This document shows positions 19,009 to 28,741 of a stretch of 42,869 nucleotides of DNA, piece by piece (position 1 is the first letter of the stretch; every line of letters starts with the position of its first letter). The translations under genes and the position numbers were made by a program. Source of the DNA: Armatimonadota bacterium. Lineage in GTDB: Bacteria; Sysuimicrobiota; Sysuimicrobiia; Sysuimicrobiales; Humicultoraceae. The notes beneath the pieces are model-generated. The model made no database searches, was not told the origin of the DNA, and saw only the letters and a list, made by a program, of their open reading frames with translations. The stretch is taken from positions 1 to 42,869 of the forward strand of contig VGFA01000023.1 in the NCBI GenBank assembly GCA_016869025.1, in the 5' to 3' direction.

Positions 19009-20499
19009 ATGCCGCTGCCCTGCCGCCTGCTGGTCGCCAACCGCGGCGAGATAGCCGTGCGCATCGTGCGCGCCTGCCGCGATCTTGGGATCGAGCCGGT
19101 GGCCGTCTATGCGCCCGTGGACGCCGGAGCCCCGCATGTCCGCCTGGCCGCCGATGCCCTGCCGTTACCTGGTGACTCGCCGGCCGAGGGCTACCTGAAC
19201 GGTCCCTATCTGGTGGAACTCGCGCAGAGGTGCGGCGCCACAGCGATCCATCCCGGGTATGGATTCCTCTCGGAGAACCCGTCCTTTGCTGCGGCCTGCG
19301 AGGCGGCGGGCATCGCGTATGTCGGCCCGCCCGCCTCGGTGCTGGAGATGTGCGGGGACAAGGCCGCGACCAGGGCGGCCGTGGCATCGGCAGGAGTCCC
19401 GGTGCTGCCGGGATCAGGAACGGTGGACGATGCCGAGGCCCTGAGCGCGGCCGAGCAAGTTGGTTTCCCGCTGCTAATCAAGGCAGCCGGCGGCGGTGGC
19501 GGCAAGGGGATTCACCTCGTGCGCTCGCCAGAGGATCTGCCCGCCGCCATGCGGCTGGCCAGGGGTGAGGCACAGACCGCCTTCGGGGATCCCCGGGTCT
19601 ATCTCGAGAAATGGGTGGAGCGGCCGAGGCACGTAGAGGTGCAGATCCTGGCGGACTATGCCGGAGGTGTGATCCATCTGGGTGAACGCGCCTGCTCGGT
19701 GCAGCGCCGCCACCAGAAACTCATCGAGGAGGCACCGGCTCCAGGCGTCTCCCCTTATCTGCGCGGCGCGCTGCTGGAGTCGGCGGTCCGCGTGGCGCGC
19801 GCGCTGGGCTACCGCAACGCCGGCACAGTGGAGTTCCTCCTGGACGGCGATGCGTTCTTCTTCATCGAGGTCAACGCCCGACTCCAGGTGGAACATCCGG
19901 TGACCGAGATGGTCGCGGGAGTGGACATCGTGGCCGCCCAGCTTGCAATGGCCGGAGGTGAGCCCATCCCGTTCGCGCAGGAAGAGGTGCGCCACGATGG
20001 CTGGGCGATAGAGTGCCGCATCAGCGCCGAAGACCCTCACGGTGGATTCCTGCCTTCGCTCGGGCGGATTGACGGCGTGGTAGAGCCCCAGGGCCCGGGC
20101 ATCCGGGTAGACAGCGGGTTCCGGGCCGGGTGCACGGTGTCCCGGCACTACGATCCACTGCTGTCGAAGGTCGTGGCCTGGGGCCGCGATCGGGCCGAGG
20201 CGATCGCCCGCATGCGGCGGGCGCTCGCCGAGTACGCCATCTCGGGCGTGGACACGACGATCCCGTTTCATCGGTGGGCCCTGGAGCAGCCGGCCTTCCT
20301 GGACGGGGCCTACGACGTGCGGCTTGCCGAGGAGTGGGACGGCGCCGCACCATCACAGGAAGCGGAGCGCCTGGCCGCGGCGGCAGCGGCTGCCTGGCTC
20401 CGGCGAAAGGCAGCGGCGTCCGTGCTTGTATCTGACGGCCCTGCCGCCAGGCCCGCGTCCAGGTGGATTGCCGCTGCGAGGGAAGAGGGCCTCAGGTGA
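19009..20499 (+). CDS. Biotin carboxylase subunit of acyl-CoA carboxylase
   Basis: A 496-aa ATP-grasp enzyme that carboxylates biotin on the carrier protein using bicarbonate and ATP. It begins LLVANRGEIAVRIVRACRDL and has HPGYGFLSENPSFA, the glycine-rich ATP loop AAGGGGGKGIHLV, QRRHQKLIEEAPAP and FIEVNARLQVEHPVTEMVAG. It is a little longer than stand-alone AccC because of an Ala/Arg-rich C-terminal tail. The ATG at 19009 is chosen since the family N-terminus starts there; the frame is open upstream. The stop overlaps the carrier start (GTGA). Confidence 0.95.
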   Translation: MPLPCRLLVANRGEIAVRIVRACRDLGIEPVAVYAPVDAGAPHVRLAADALPLPGDSPAEGYLNGPYLVELAQRCGATAIHPGYGFLSENPSFAAACEAAGIAYVGPPASVLEMCGDKAATRAAVASAGVPVLPGSGTVDDAEALSAAEQVGFPLLIKAAGGGGGKGIHLVRSPEDLPAAMRLARGEAQTAFGDPRVYLEKWVERPRHVEVQILADYAGGVIHLGERACSVQRRHQKLIEEAPAPGVSPYLRGALLESAVRVARALGYRNAGTVEFLLDGDAFFFIEVNARLQVEHPVTEMVAGVDIVAAQLAMAGGEPIPFAQEEVRHDGWAIECRISAEDPHGGFLPSLGRIDGVVEPQGPGIRVDSGFRAGCTVSRHYDPLLSKVVAWGRDRAEAIARMRRALAEYAISGVDTTIPFHRWALEQPAFLDGAYDVRLAEEWDGAAPSQEAERLAAAAAAAWLRRKAAASVLVSDGPAARPASRWIAAAREEGLR

Positions 20500-20986
20500 C
20501 GTTCGAGATCAGGGTGCGGGGCCAGCGGCAGGAAGTGGAAGCCGGGGATGAGATCCTTCTGGAGCCGACGGCAGGCACCGAATGCTGGAGGCTCGTCGTT
20601 GGAGGACGGGCCGTGCCCGTGCGCGTACAGGAGCGGGAGGGACGGCTACTTGTCACGATCGGCGCCGATCGGGTCGAGGTGGGCGTTCGCCGGGCGCTTC
20701 CGGTGCCTTCGCGCCGCGCATCGGCGCGGAACGGCGTGGACCGCGTCGAGGTGCGCGCGCCCATGCCCGGGCTCGTTGTCAGCATTCCAGCGACAATCGG
20801 AGAGCTGGTGCGGGCCGGAGGCGCGGTTGCCGTCGTGGAGGCGATGAAGATGCAGATGGAGGTGGCATCTCCGACGGCCGGGTGCATCGAGGAGATACGC
20901 GTGCGGCCGGGCCAGGAGGTGGCCGGGGGGCAGGTGCTGGTCCTGGTCCGGGCGCCGGCACCCAAGGCAGGCGAGGAGGCGCTCCC

Positions 20987-20990
<4 letters not shown>
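20496..20990 (+). CDS. Biotin carboxyl carrier protein
   Basis: A 164-aa carrier with a C-terminal biotinyl/lipoyl domain. The biotin attachment motif is EAMKMQM with modified Lys118, preceded by [20 protein letters not shown] and followed by [20 protein letters not shown]. The first 70 residues form a beta-rich domain like those that dock onto the carboxylase core in propionyl-type enzymes. GTG 20496 overlaps the biotin carboxylase stop, and its own stop overlaps the mutase ATG, so three genes are coupled in series. Confidence 0.93.
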
Positions 20991-22519
<1,529 letters not shown>

Positions 22520-22523
22520 GATC

Positions 22524-23924
22524 GTGAACGCCGACGAGATCCTCCGTCTGGTTTCAGCCGTCGTGGCCGGGTCTGTCCAGGCGGCCGCGCGCCTGATCAC
22601 GCTGATCGAGAACGACGGCGAGGACGCGGCCGTGGCGATGCGGGCCCTGTTCCCGCACGCCGGAGGCGCCCACGTGATCGGTATCACCGGGCCGCCTGGG
22701 TCGGGCAAGAGCACGCTGGTCAACGCGGCCATTCGCGCGCTGCGTGCCCAGGGCCGGCGCGTAGGCGTGATCGCCGTGGACCCCAGCAGCCCGTTCACCG
22801 GCGGCGCGCTGCTGGGTGACCGCATCCGGATGCAGGACCACAGCACCGACCCTGAGGTTTTCGTGCGCTCGATGGCCACCCGCGGTAGTCTGGGCGGGCT
22901 GGCGCCGGCCACGGGCGAGGCCGTGGCCGTGCTGGAGGCGTGGGGCGCCTCAACGGTCTTCATCGAGACCGTGGGCACCGGGCAGGCCGAGGTGGACGTC
23001 GTTTCCGCCGCCGACACCGTGGTGGTTGTAAGCGCGCCCGGGCTGGGCGACGGTGTGCAGACCCTGAAAGCCGGCGTGATGGAGATAGGCGACGTGTTCG
23101 CCGTCAACAAGGCCGATCGCCCCGAAGCCGATCGTGCCGTGACCGATCTCAGACTGGTGCTGGCGATGGCTCCTGAAGGCGCTTGGCGGCCTCCGGTTCT
23201 GACCACGGTTGCCACGACCGGCGAGGGCGTTGCCGCGGTCCTGGGAGCGGTTTCCGACCACCTGCGCCATCTGGAACAGAGCGGCGCCCTGGCAACCCGA
23301 AGGAAAGCCCGCTGGAGGAGGGAGGTCATCCGAGCGGTCGAGGCGCGCCTGCGGGCCCAGACCATGGGCGGCGCCGCGGCTGCCTCGCTGGATGGGCTGG
23401 TTGAACTCGTGGCCTCCGGACAGCTCGACCCGCGCGGCGCGGCCGCCCGGCTGCTGGATGCGGGCCGCGACGACACCAAGGCTGCGGCCCAGCCGGGCGT
23501 TCGGGTGGACCACATTGGCGTGGCTGTCCGCAGCATTGCCGAGGCCGCACGGTTCTATCAGGAGGCCCTAGGGCTCCAGGGCAGCCCGCCCGAGCGGCTC
23601 CAGGCGCAGGGCGTGACGACGGTCTTCTTCGCCGCGGGCGAGACCAGGATTGAGCTCCTGGAGCCGCTCACACCTGACGGGCCAGTCGCCCGGTTCCTGG
23701 AGCGCCGCGGTGAGGGCGTGCACCACGTCGCCCTGGCCGTACCCGATGTGGCACGGGCGCTGGAAGGCGCGCGGGAAGCGGGTTTCGAGCCAGTTGATGC
23801 GACTCCCAGGCCGGGCGCGCACGGCACCCGCGTGGCCTTCCTGCACCCCAAGGGCACCCACGGCGTGCTGGTCGAGATGGTCGAGCATGCCCCGACGGTT
23901 GCTCACCCGCCCGAAGAGGGGTAA
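22524..23924 (+). CDS. meaB: MeaB GTPase fused to methylmalonyl-CoA epimerase
   Basis: The 466-aa protein joins two functions. Residues about 1-310 are the G3E GTPase MeaB, which loads and protects B12 in the mutase. It has Walker A GPPGSGKS (56-63), VDPSSPFTGGALLGDRIRM, MATRGSLGGL, FIETVGTGQAEVD and the guanine motif NKAD. Residues about 326-466 are a VOC-fold methylmalonyl-CoA epimerase with VDHIGVAVRS (His330 metal ligand), ETRIELLEPL, GEGVHHVALAV and HGVLVEMVEH. The epimerase supplies the mutase isomer. GTG 22524 lies 4 bp after the mutase stop. One chain thus serves both accessory roles for the upstream mutase. Confidence 0.93.
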   Translation: MNADEILRLVSAVVAGSVQAAARLITLIENDGEDAAVAMRALFPHAGGAHVIGITGPPGSGKSTLVNAAIRALRAQGRRVGVIAVDPSSPFTGGALLGDRIRMQDHSTDPEVFVRSMATRGSLGGLAPATGEAVAVLEAWGASTVFIETVGTGQAEVDVVSAADTVVVVSAPGLGDGVQTLKAGVMEIGDVFAVNKADRPEADRAVTDLRLVLAMAPEGAWRPPVLTTVATTGEGVAAVLGAVSDHLRHLEQSGALATRRKARWRREVIRAVEARLRAQTMGGAAAASLDGLVELVASGQLDPRGAAARLLDAGRDDTKAAAQPGVRVDHIGVAVRSIAEAARFYQEALGLQGSPPERLQAQGVTTVFFAAGETRIELLEPLTPDGPVARFLERRGEGVHHVALAVPDVARALEGAREAGFEPVDATPRPGAHGTRVAFLHPKGTHGVLVEMVEHAPTVAHPPEEG

Positions 23925-23927
23925 AAT
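23899..23927 (+). promoter_or_regulatory. Sigma70-type promoter for yabE-like/ksgA
   Basis: TTGCTC (23899-23904) and TAAAAT (23922-23927) are separated by 17 bp. The -10 box overlaps the stop codon of the MeaB-epimerase gene. It would start transcription near 23934, leaving about 65 nt of leader before the strong SD of the YabE-like gene. Confidence 0.65.
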
Positions 23928-23999
23928 ACAACTACCACCCCGACAGGCCCTTGCGCGGTCTTGGCCGCAGTGATTTCCATCCCGACAGGAGGTGAGCGG

Positions 24000-25001
24000 A
24001 TGCGCCCCTTGATGTCTCGCCGGGTGCTGGCGACGTTCGTGACGGCCGCATCGCTCGCGGTCGGAGCTGTCTCTCTGGCGCAGCGCCCCTTGATCGTGGC
24101 CATTGCAGCAGAGGCGGGCGTCCGGAAGGTATGGACGCACCAGCCCACGGTGGGAAGCGCCCTCGCGGAAGCAGGCATCGCGGTCAGGCCCTATGATCGG
24201 GTCAATCCCGGGATTGCCGAACCGCTTGCCTCGGAGATGACGATCCGTATCAGGCGCGCGTTTCCCGTGACCCTCATCGTTGACGGCCGCACGCTCCAGG
24301 TCATGACCGCATCTGAGTCCGTGGAGGAGTTCCTGGCCGAGCGCCACGGCGGGGTGCGCCTGCGGCCGCGCGACCGCGTTCATCCTCCCATGGACACCCG
24401 ATTGTGGTCAGGAGCCGTCGTCAGGGTTGTGCGCATCAATACCCTGCTCGTCACCAGGGAGGAGCGCCTTCCGTTCGCGCGTCTCATCAGGCCTGACGCG
24501 ACGCTGCCACGTGGGATGACCCGCCTGGTGCAGGCGGGCAGGCCCGGCACCCGGATGCTCCGGATCGCGGTTACGACCGCGGACGGTCGCGTGGTGGACC
24601 GGCAGGTAATCGGCAATGTGCTGGCCCGGCCCCCGCAGGACCAGATCTCCCAGGTCGGAACCCGCAGGATCATAGCCACCCGAGGGGAGTTTGCCGGGAA
24701 AGAGATCGTCCACATGGAAGCCACCGGCTACGCGCCCTGGCACGGCAAGGGCGTTGACGGTACTACCGCGATCGGAATGCGGGCCGGATTCGGTGTCGTA
24801 GCCGTGGATCCCAGGGTGATCCCCCTGCGGTCCGAGCTGTTCATCGAAGGATACGGCCGCGCCATCGCCGGGGATACCGGCGGGGCAATCAAGGGCCACA
24901 GGATTGACCTGGGCTTCAACACAGCGCGCCAGGCATACCAGTTCGGTCGGCGGCCGGTGCGCGTGTACATCCTCTCGGTGCCGCCCCCACGCAGGAAATA
25001 G
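24000..25001 (+). CDS. yabE: YabE-like protein: DUF348, G5 and 3D domains
   Basis: A 333-aa exported cell-wall protein. After a signal or anchor segment (residues about 8-27) come two DUF348 ubiquitin-like repeats (VWTHQPTVGSALAEAGI and LIVDGRTLQVMTAS), then a G5-like stretch (TTADGRVVDRQVIGN). A C-terminal 3D domain follows (MEATGYAPWHGKGVDGTTAI ... AGDTGGAIKGHRIDLGF), named for its three conserved Asp and related to lytic transglycosylase barrels. This layout is that of B. subtilis YabE and resuscitation-type factors, so it probably remodels peptidoglycan. A near-perfect SD (AGGAGGTGA) precedes ATG 24000. It lies directly upstream of ksgA, as in Bacillus. Confidence 0.9.
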   Translation: MRPLMSRRVLATFVTAASLAVGAVSLAQRPLIVAIAAEAGVRKVWTHQPTVGSALAEAGIAVRPYDRVNPGIAEPLASEMTIRIRRAFPVTLIVDGRTLQVMTASESVEEFLAERHGGVRLRPRDRVHPPMDTRLWSGAVVRVVRINTLLVTREERLPFARLIRPDATLPRGMTRLVQAGRPGTRMLRIAVTTADGRVVDRQVIGNVLARPPQDQISQVGTRRIIATRGEFAGKEIVHMEATGYAPWHGKGVDGTTAIGMRAGFGVVAVDPRVIPLRSELFIEGYGRAIAGDTGGAIKGHRIDLGFNTARQAYQFGRRPVRVYILSVPPPRRK

Positions 25002-25024
25002 GCGCCGCCTTACAGGACACCGAC

Positions 25025-25879
25025 CTGGCCGGGCTGGACCTGGTCACGCCGTCGGGGCTCCGCGCGGCCCTGTCCGCGGCAGGCCTGCGCCTCCGCACTT
25101 CGCGCGGCCAGCACTTCCTTGTTAGCCGCCACGTGCTGGACCGGATCCTGTCCTTGGCCGGGATCGAGCCCGGCGAGGCCATCCTGGAGATAGGCGCAGG
25201 CGTCGGCACCCTCACCGTGGCGCTGGCGCGCTCCGGCGCGCGGGTCACCGCGGTGGAGGTGGACGGCAGGTTCATCCCGGTATTGCATGCGGTCTGCGCT
25301 CCCTACCCCAACGTCCGCATCGTACACGGTGACGCCATGACCCTGACCCCGGAGATGCTCACGGAGGCGCCGGATGCGGTCGTGGCCAACCTGCCCTACG
25401 CCATCGCCTCGCCGTTGCTGATCAACCTCCTGGAGGCCGGGCTCGGCCGCCGGTTCGTCGTGATGGTTCAGCGCGAGGTGGCCGGCCGCATCGTCGCTTC
25501 CCCCGGCGGCAAGTCCTACGGCCTGCTCTCGGTGGCGGTACAGGCACGAGCAGGCGCGGCCATCGTCGCCCGGGTCCCCCGGTCGGCTTTCTTCCCGCCG
25601 CCAGAGGTGGACTCGGCCATCGTCCGGTTGGAAGTGCGGGAAGAGCCCGCGGTGCCGCGGCCGCTGATGCCGGTGCTGATGGCCGTTGCCCGTGCCGCGT
25701 TCGGTCAGCGCCGGAAGATGCTGCGCTCGGCGTTGCAGTCCGTCCGGGGAACGCGCCTGCCCGCGGCCGCTGTCGAGGATCTCTGCCGGGCAGCCGGGGT
25801 TGACCCGCGGCGTCGGGGGGAGAGCCTTTCGCTCTCTGAGTTCTCCCTCCTGGCACGCGCTCTCGGCGACAGGGAGTGA
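25025..25879 (+). CDS. ksgA: 16S rRNA dimethyladenosine transferase, unusual start
   Basis: KsgA/RsmA dimethylates the two adjacent adenines near the 3' end of 16S rRNA. Clear motifs: the family N-terminus RTSRGQHFLVSRHVLDRIL, SAM motif I LEIGAGVGTLTVALA, motif IV DAVVANLPYAIASPLL, then FVVMVQREVAGRI and FFPPPEVDSAIV. The first in-frame ATG/GTG/TTG is GTG 25133, but starting there would delete the conserved GQHFL segment. Upstream the frame is open, and CTG at 25025 has AGGA 7 nt before it; CTG 25034 is an alternative. I therefore propose a CTG start. The rnmV gene that sits before ksgA in Bacillus is absent. Confidence 0.88.
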   Translation: MAGLDLVTPSGLRAALSAAGLRLRTSRGQHFLVSRHVLDRILSLAGIEPGEAILEIGAGVGTLTVALARSGARVTAVEVDGRFIPVLHAVCAPYPNVRIVHGDAMTLTPEMLTEAPDAVVANLPYAIASPLLINLLEAGLGRRFVVMVQREVAGRIVASPGGKSYGLLSVAVQARAGAAIVARVPRSAFFPPPEVDSAIVRLEVREEPAVPRPLMPVLMAVARAAFGQRRKMLRSALQSVRGTRLPAAAVEDLCRAAGVDPRRRGESLSLSEFSLLARALGDRE

Positions 25880-25943
25880 GAGGGTCGGCGGGGAAGATGC
25901 CATCAATGGATGTAACGCTGGGACCAGGTGGGGTGGAATCGAG

Positions 25944-27197
25944 ATGCTAGACTACGAGTCCTTCCTGTCCACGCTCGCGCGGCGGACAGAGCGCTCCGTC
26001 ATCCGGGAACTACTGAAGCTGACCCGACCGGGGAACGTGATTTCCTTTGCCGGCGGCCTGCCCGATCCAGCCACCTTTCCGATCGCAGATCTCCAGGAGG
26101 TGACCCGTGAGGTCCTTGCGACCGGGGGCAGGACGGCGTTGCAGTACGCGACCACGGAGGGCGATCCTGCCCTGCGCGAGGAGCTCGTCCGATGGATGGC
26201 CAAGGACGGCATCAAGGCCGGCCGCGATGACGTCCTGATCACGACAGGCTCGCAGCAGGCGCTCGACATCGTCGGCCGCGTGCTCCTGGACCCAGGGGAC
26301 GTGATCGTGGTCGAGCTGCCGACCTATCTGGGCGGGCTCCAGGCCTTCCGCAACTATGGCGTGGAGATGATCGGCGTTCAGCAAGATGACGACGGCATAG
26401 ACGTGGACGCGCTGCACGGCGTCCTAGTGCGCCTGCGGAAGGAAGGCCGCCGCCCGAAGTTCCTCTATGCCGTGCCCGATTTCCAGAACCCGTCCGGGAT
26501 CACCTGGAGCCGGGGACGCCGTGAGCGCCTGATCGAGCTGGCGAGCGAGTTCGATACCCTGGTCATCGAGGACAACCCCTACCGCGAGATGCGTTTCCTG
26601 GGGAGCGCTCCGCCACCGATCACCACGCTCGATGCCGAGGGGCGCACGCTATACCTTTCCACATTCAGCAAGACGCTGGCGCCCGGTCTCCGGATTGGCT
26701 GGATGGCCGGCCCCCAGCCTCTCATCGCCCGCTGCGTGACCGTGAAGCAGGCGATGGATCTCTGCGGCCCGGCGCTGACGCAGGCGATCGCGGCCGTGCT
26801 GCTGGCCCGCGGGACGCTCCTGGAGCGGCTGTCCACGGTGGTGGGGCTCTACCACCGCAAGCGGGACGTGATGATTGATGCGCTGGCGCGCGAGATGCCC
26901 GAGGGCGTGTCCTGGACGCGACCGGAGGGAGGGTTGTTCCTCTGGGTGCGTCTCCCCGAAGGCATGGACGCGGGCGCGATGCTCAAGGTCGCACTCGAGG
27001 AAGAGGCCGTGGCCTACGTTCCCGGGCAGCCGTTCCACGCCGACGGGAGCGGCCAGAACACACTGCGTCTGAACTTCTCGTATCCGTCCGAGGCCCAGAT
27101 CACCGAGGGCATCGCCCGCCTGGGCCGGATCGTGCGCCGCGGCATACACGCGTCTGTCCACACAGTCCACAGGATGGGAACAACAGTTTCGGATTGA
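25944..27197 (+). CDS. PLP-dependent aminotransferase, class I/II
   Basis: A 417-aa fold-type I aminotransferase of the 2-aminoadipate/LysN-like group. It has ISFAGGLPDPATFP, LQYATTEGDPALREELVRWM, TTGSQQALDIVGRVLLDPGD, PDFQNPSGITWSRGRR, IEDNPYREMRF and the PLP-lysine motif STFSKTLAPGLRIGWM. There is no N-terminal GntR winged helix, so it is an enzyme rather than a MocR regulator. I chose ATG 25944, whose product begins MLDYESFLS as family members do; the frame is open further upstream over ksgA. It probably transfers amino groups between 2-oxoglutarate and a branched, aromatic or aminoadipate substrate. Confidence 0.92.
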   Translation: MLDYESFLSTLARRTERSVIRELLKLTRPGNVISFAGGLPDPATFPIADLQEVTREVLATGGRTALQYATTEGDPALREELVRWMAKDGIKAGRDDVLITTGSQQALDIVGRVLLDPGDVIVVELPTYLGGLQAFRNYGVEMIGVQQDDDGIDVDALHGVLVRLRKEGRRPKFLYAVPDFQNPSGITWSRGRRERLIELASEFDTLVIEDNPYREMRFLGSAPPPITTLDAEGRTLYLSTFSKTLAPGLRIGWMAGPQPLIARCVTVKQAMDLCGPALTQAIAAVLLARGTLLERLSTVVGLYHRKRDVMIDALAREMPEGVSWTRPEGGLFLWVRLPEGMDAGAMLKVALEEEAVAYVPGQPFHADGSGQNTLRLNFSYPSEAQITEGIARLGRIVRRGIHASVHTVHRMGTTVSD

Positions 27198-27262
27198 CGG
27201 CTATTGGGTCGCGTGCTAGCGTCGTTGGTGTCAGCGGTACGTGGCTGGTTGAGGTGGGAGGA

Positions 27263-27282
27263 GGTCTCCTTCGGGAGCTACC
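27263..27282. terminator. Hairpin between convergent genes
   Basis: CTCC and GGAG flank a TTCG tetraloop, and after a 2-nt bulge GGT pairs with ACC, giving a compact stem. It lies in the 121-bp gap between the convergent aminotransferase and LCP genes. It lacks a U-tract, but its position suits a shared transcription end. Confidence 0.35.
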
Positions 27283-27318
27283 CGGCCTAACTCGGCAGCA
27301 GGCGGCCGCTGACGCTTT

Positions 27319-28623
27319 CTACGGGCCCTGGAGCTTTGCCACCGCATCCCTGCCGAGCAGCACCGTGATCCCACCTCCGGGCGCCAGCGGTTCCTGCCTG
27401 AAAGCGAATCCGCCCAGCGCAGAAGCCAGCGCGCGCGCGGTGCGGAGCCGGTCCGCGCGATCAATGACGGTCGTCACCTCTGCCTGCCCCTCCGCTGCGC
27501 GCACCGTGACCATCTTGAAGCCGAGATCCCTGATTCGGGCCGCCGCCTGCTGGCCCAGGCCCGGGACGCCGCTGGCATTCCGCACCTCAACCGGCAGCGC
27601 CTTCAGATCCTCTTCGGCCAGGCCGTAGAAGAAGTCCGCGACCACCGCGCGCATCCTGACCGGATCGGGCTCCCAGTACAGGGGCGCGAAGTTGCCGGGT
27701 AGCGTTTCCACGCGCAGCGGCGTCCCGCGCGCGCGCACCGCGAACACGCCCAGGGTCATTAGTTCGGCCCGGGTCAAGTCGGTCTGCGCGTTGCGGGCGA
27801 AGGCACCCAGGAGTCGCGGGCCGGCCAGGAGCGTGGAGGGCTGCCTGAGCTGCCGGACCAGCGTCATGATCACCTGGTGCTGGCGGTTCACCCGGCCGAT
27901 GTCGCCAAGGGCGTCGTGGCGGAAGCGGATGTAGCCCGCGACCTGATCACCGTTCAGCCGCTGCCGTCCCTTCTTCAAGTCCACGGTGAACCCGGCCCAG
28001 GTATCTGTGTACCGCATGTCCTTCTCGACGTCTATCTCGATGCCGCCGACCGCGTCCACCAGGCGCGCAAACGACTCGGGCCCCAGCTTGATATGGTAGT
28101 CCACCCTGACTCCCAGCAGACGTTCCACGGTCTTGACCGTCAGGCGCGGGCCGCCGTAGGCGTAAGAGGCGTTGATCTTGGTGACGCCGTGGCGCGGGAT
28201 CTCCGCCCGTGTATCGCGCGGTATGGAGAGCGCGGTGATCCGCTCGCCGTCCGGGTCGAACGAGAGCAAGATGAGGGTGTCCGCCCGTGCGAAGTTCAAC
28301 ACCTGGCGGCGGTTGTCCAGGGTCACGTCAATGCCTATCAGGAGGACGTTCACCCGGCCGGTCAGGCGGAGCGGCCAGCCGAAGGCCTCGACGTTGCACC
28401 GCCCCACGACGGCCTCGCCCGTGCCTATGGTCACCTGGCTCAGCACGTACAGGTAGATTCCCAGCGCAAACCCGCCGGCCACCAGCACGGCGGCCGGGAC
28501 GGCCCACAGGGCCACGCGCCACCAGGGCCTGCGCGGAGGCGGCGGAGGTGCCGCGGGACGCTCGGCATCCGCCGTCTCGGCGCCATGCGCGAGGTCTGGG
28601 TTGTCTGGGAGTTGCTCGGCCAC
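27319..28623 (-). CDS. LytR-CpsA-Psr (LCP) family wall-polymer ligase
   Basis: A 434-aa membrane protein: a Pro-rich cytoplasmic start, one membrane helix (about residues 36-60), then the extracytoplasmic LCP domain. That domain has VNVLLIGIDVTLDNRRQ, FARADTLILLSFDP, ITALSIPRDTRAEI, VTKINASYAYGG and GYIRFRHDALGDIGRVNRQ, with the conserved Arg/Asp residues that bind polyprenyl pyrophosphate. A C-terminal LytR_C domain follows (PVEVRNASGVPGLG). LCP enzymes attach glycopolymers to peptidoglycan. The GTG start lies 6-7 nt after a -10 box, so the message is probably leaderless. It is the only minus-strand gene outside the right-hand island. Confidence 0.93.
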   Translation of the reverse strand: MAEQLPDNPDLAHGAETADAERPAAPPPPPRRPWWRVALWAVPAAVLVAGGFALGIYLYVLSQVTIGTGEAVVGRCNVEAFGWPLRLTGRVNVLLIGIDVTLDNRRQVLNFARADTLILLSFDPDGERITALSIPRDTRAEIPRHGVTKINASYAYGGPRLTVKTVERLLGVRVDYHIKLGPESFARLVDAVGGIEIDVEKDMRYTDTWAGFTVDLKKGRQRLNGDQVAGYIRFRHDALGDIGRVNRQHQVIMTLVRQLRQPSTLLAGPRLLGAFARNAQTDLTRAELMTLGVFAVRARGTPLRVETLPGNFAPLYWEPDPVRMRAVVADFFYGLAEEDLKALPVEVRNASGVPGLGQQAAARIRDLGFKMVTVRAAEGQAEVTTVIDRADRLRTARALASALGGFAFRQEPLAPGGGITVLLGRDAVAKLQGP

Positions 28624-28629
28624 GGGGCT

Positions 28630-28658
28630 ATCTTACGGGAACCGACCGGCCCGCGCAA
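28630..28658 (-). promoter_or_regulatory. Promoter of the LCP gene, predicted leaderless
   Basis: On the minus strand TTGCGC (28658-28653) and TAAGAT (28635-28630) are separated by 17 bp. The GTG start at 28623 is 6 nt beyond the -10 box, where transcription itself should begin. No SD can fit between them. Confidence 0.6.
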
Positions 28659-28741
28659 TGAATGCCGCCTCCCACGGAGGACTTGCGGCCCCCGGTACCT
28701 AACTGTTATGTGCCGCGGAGCCGCACGGGGGGGCCGATGTT

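Noticed and set aside
25133-25879. GTG 25133 as the ksgA start
   Set aside because: It would remove the conserved GQHFL segment encoded immediately upstream in the same open frame.
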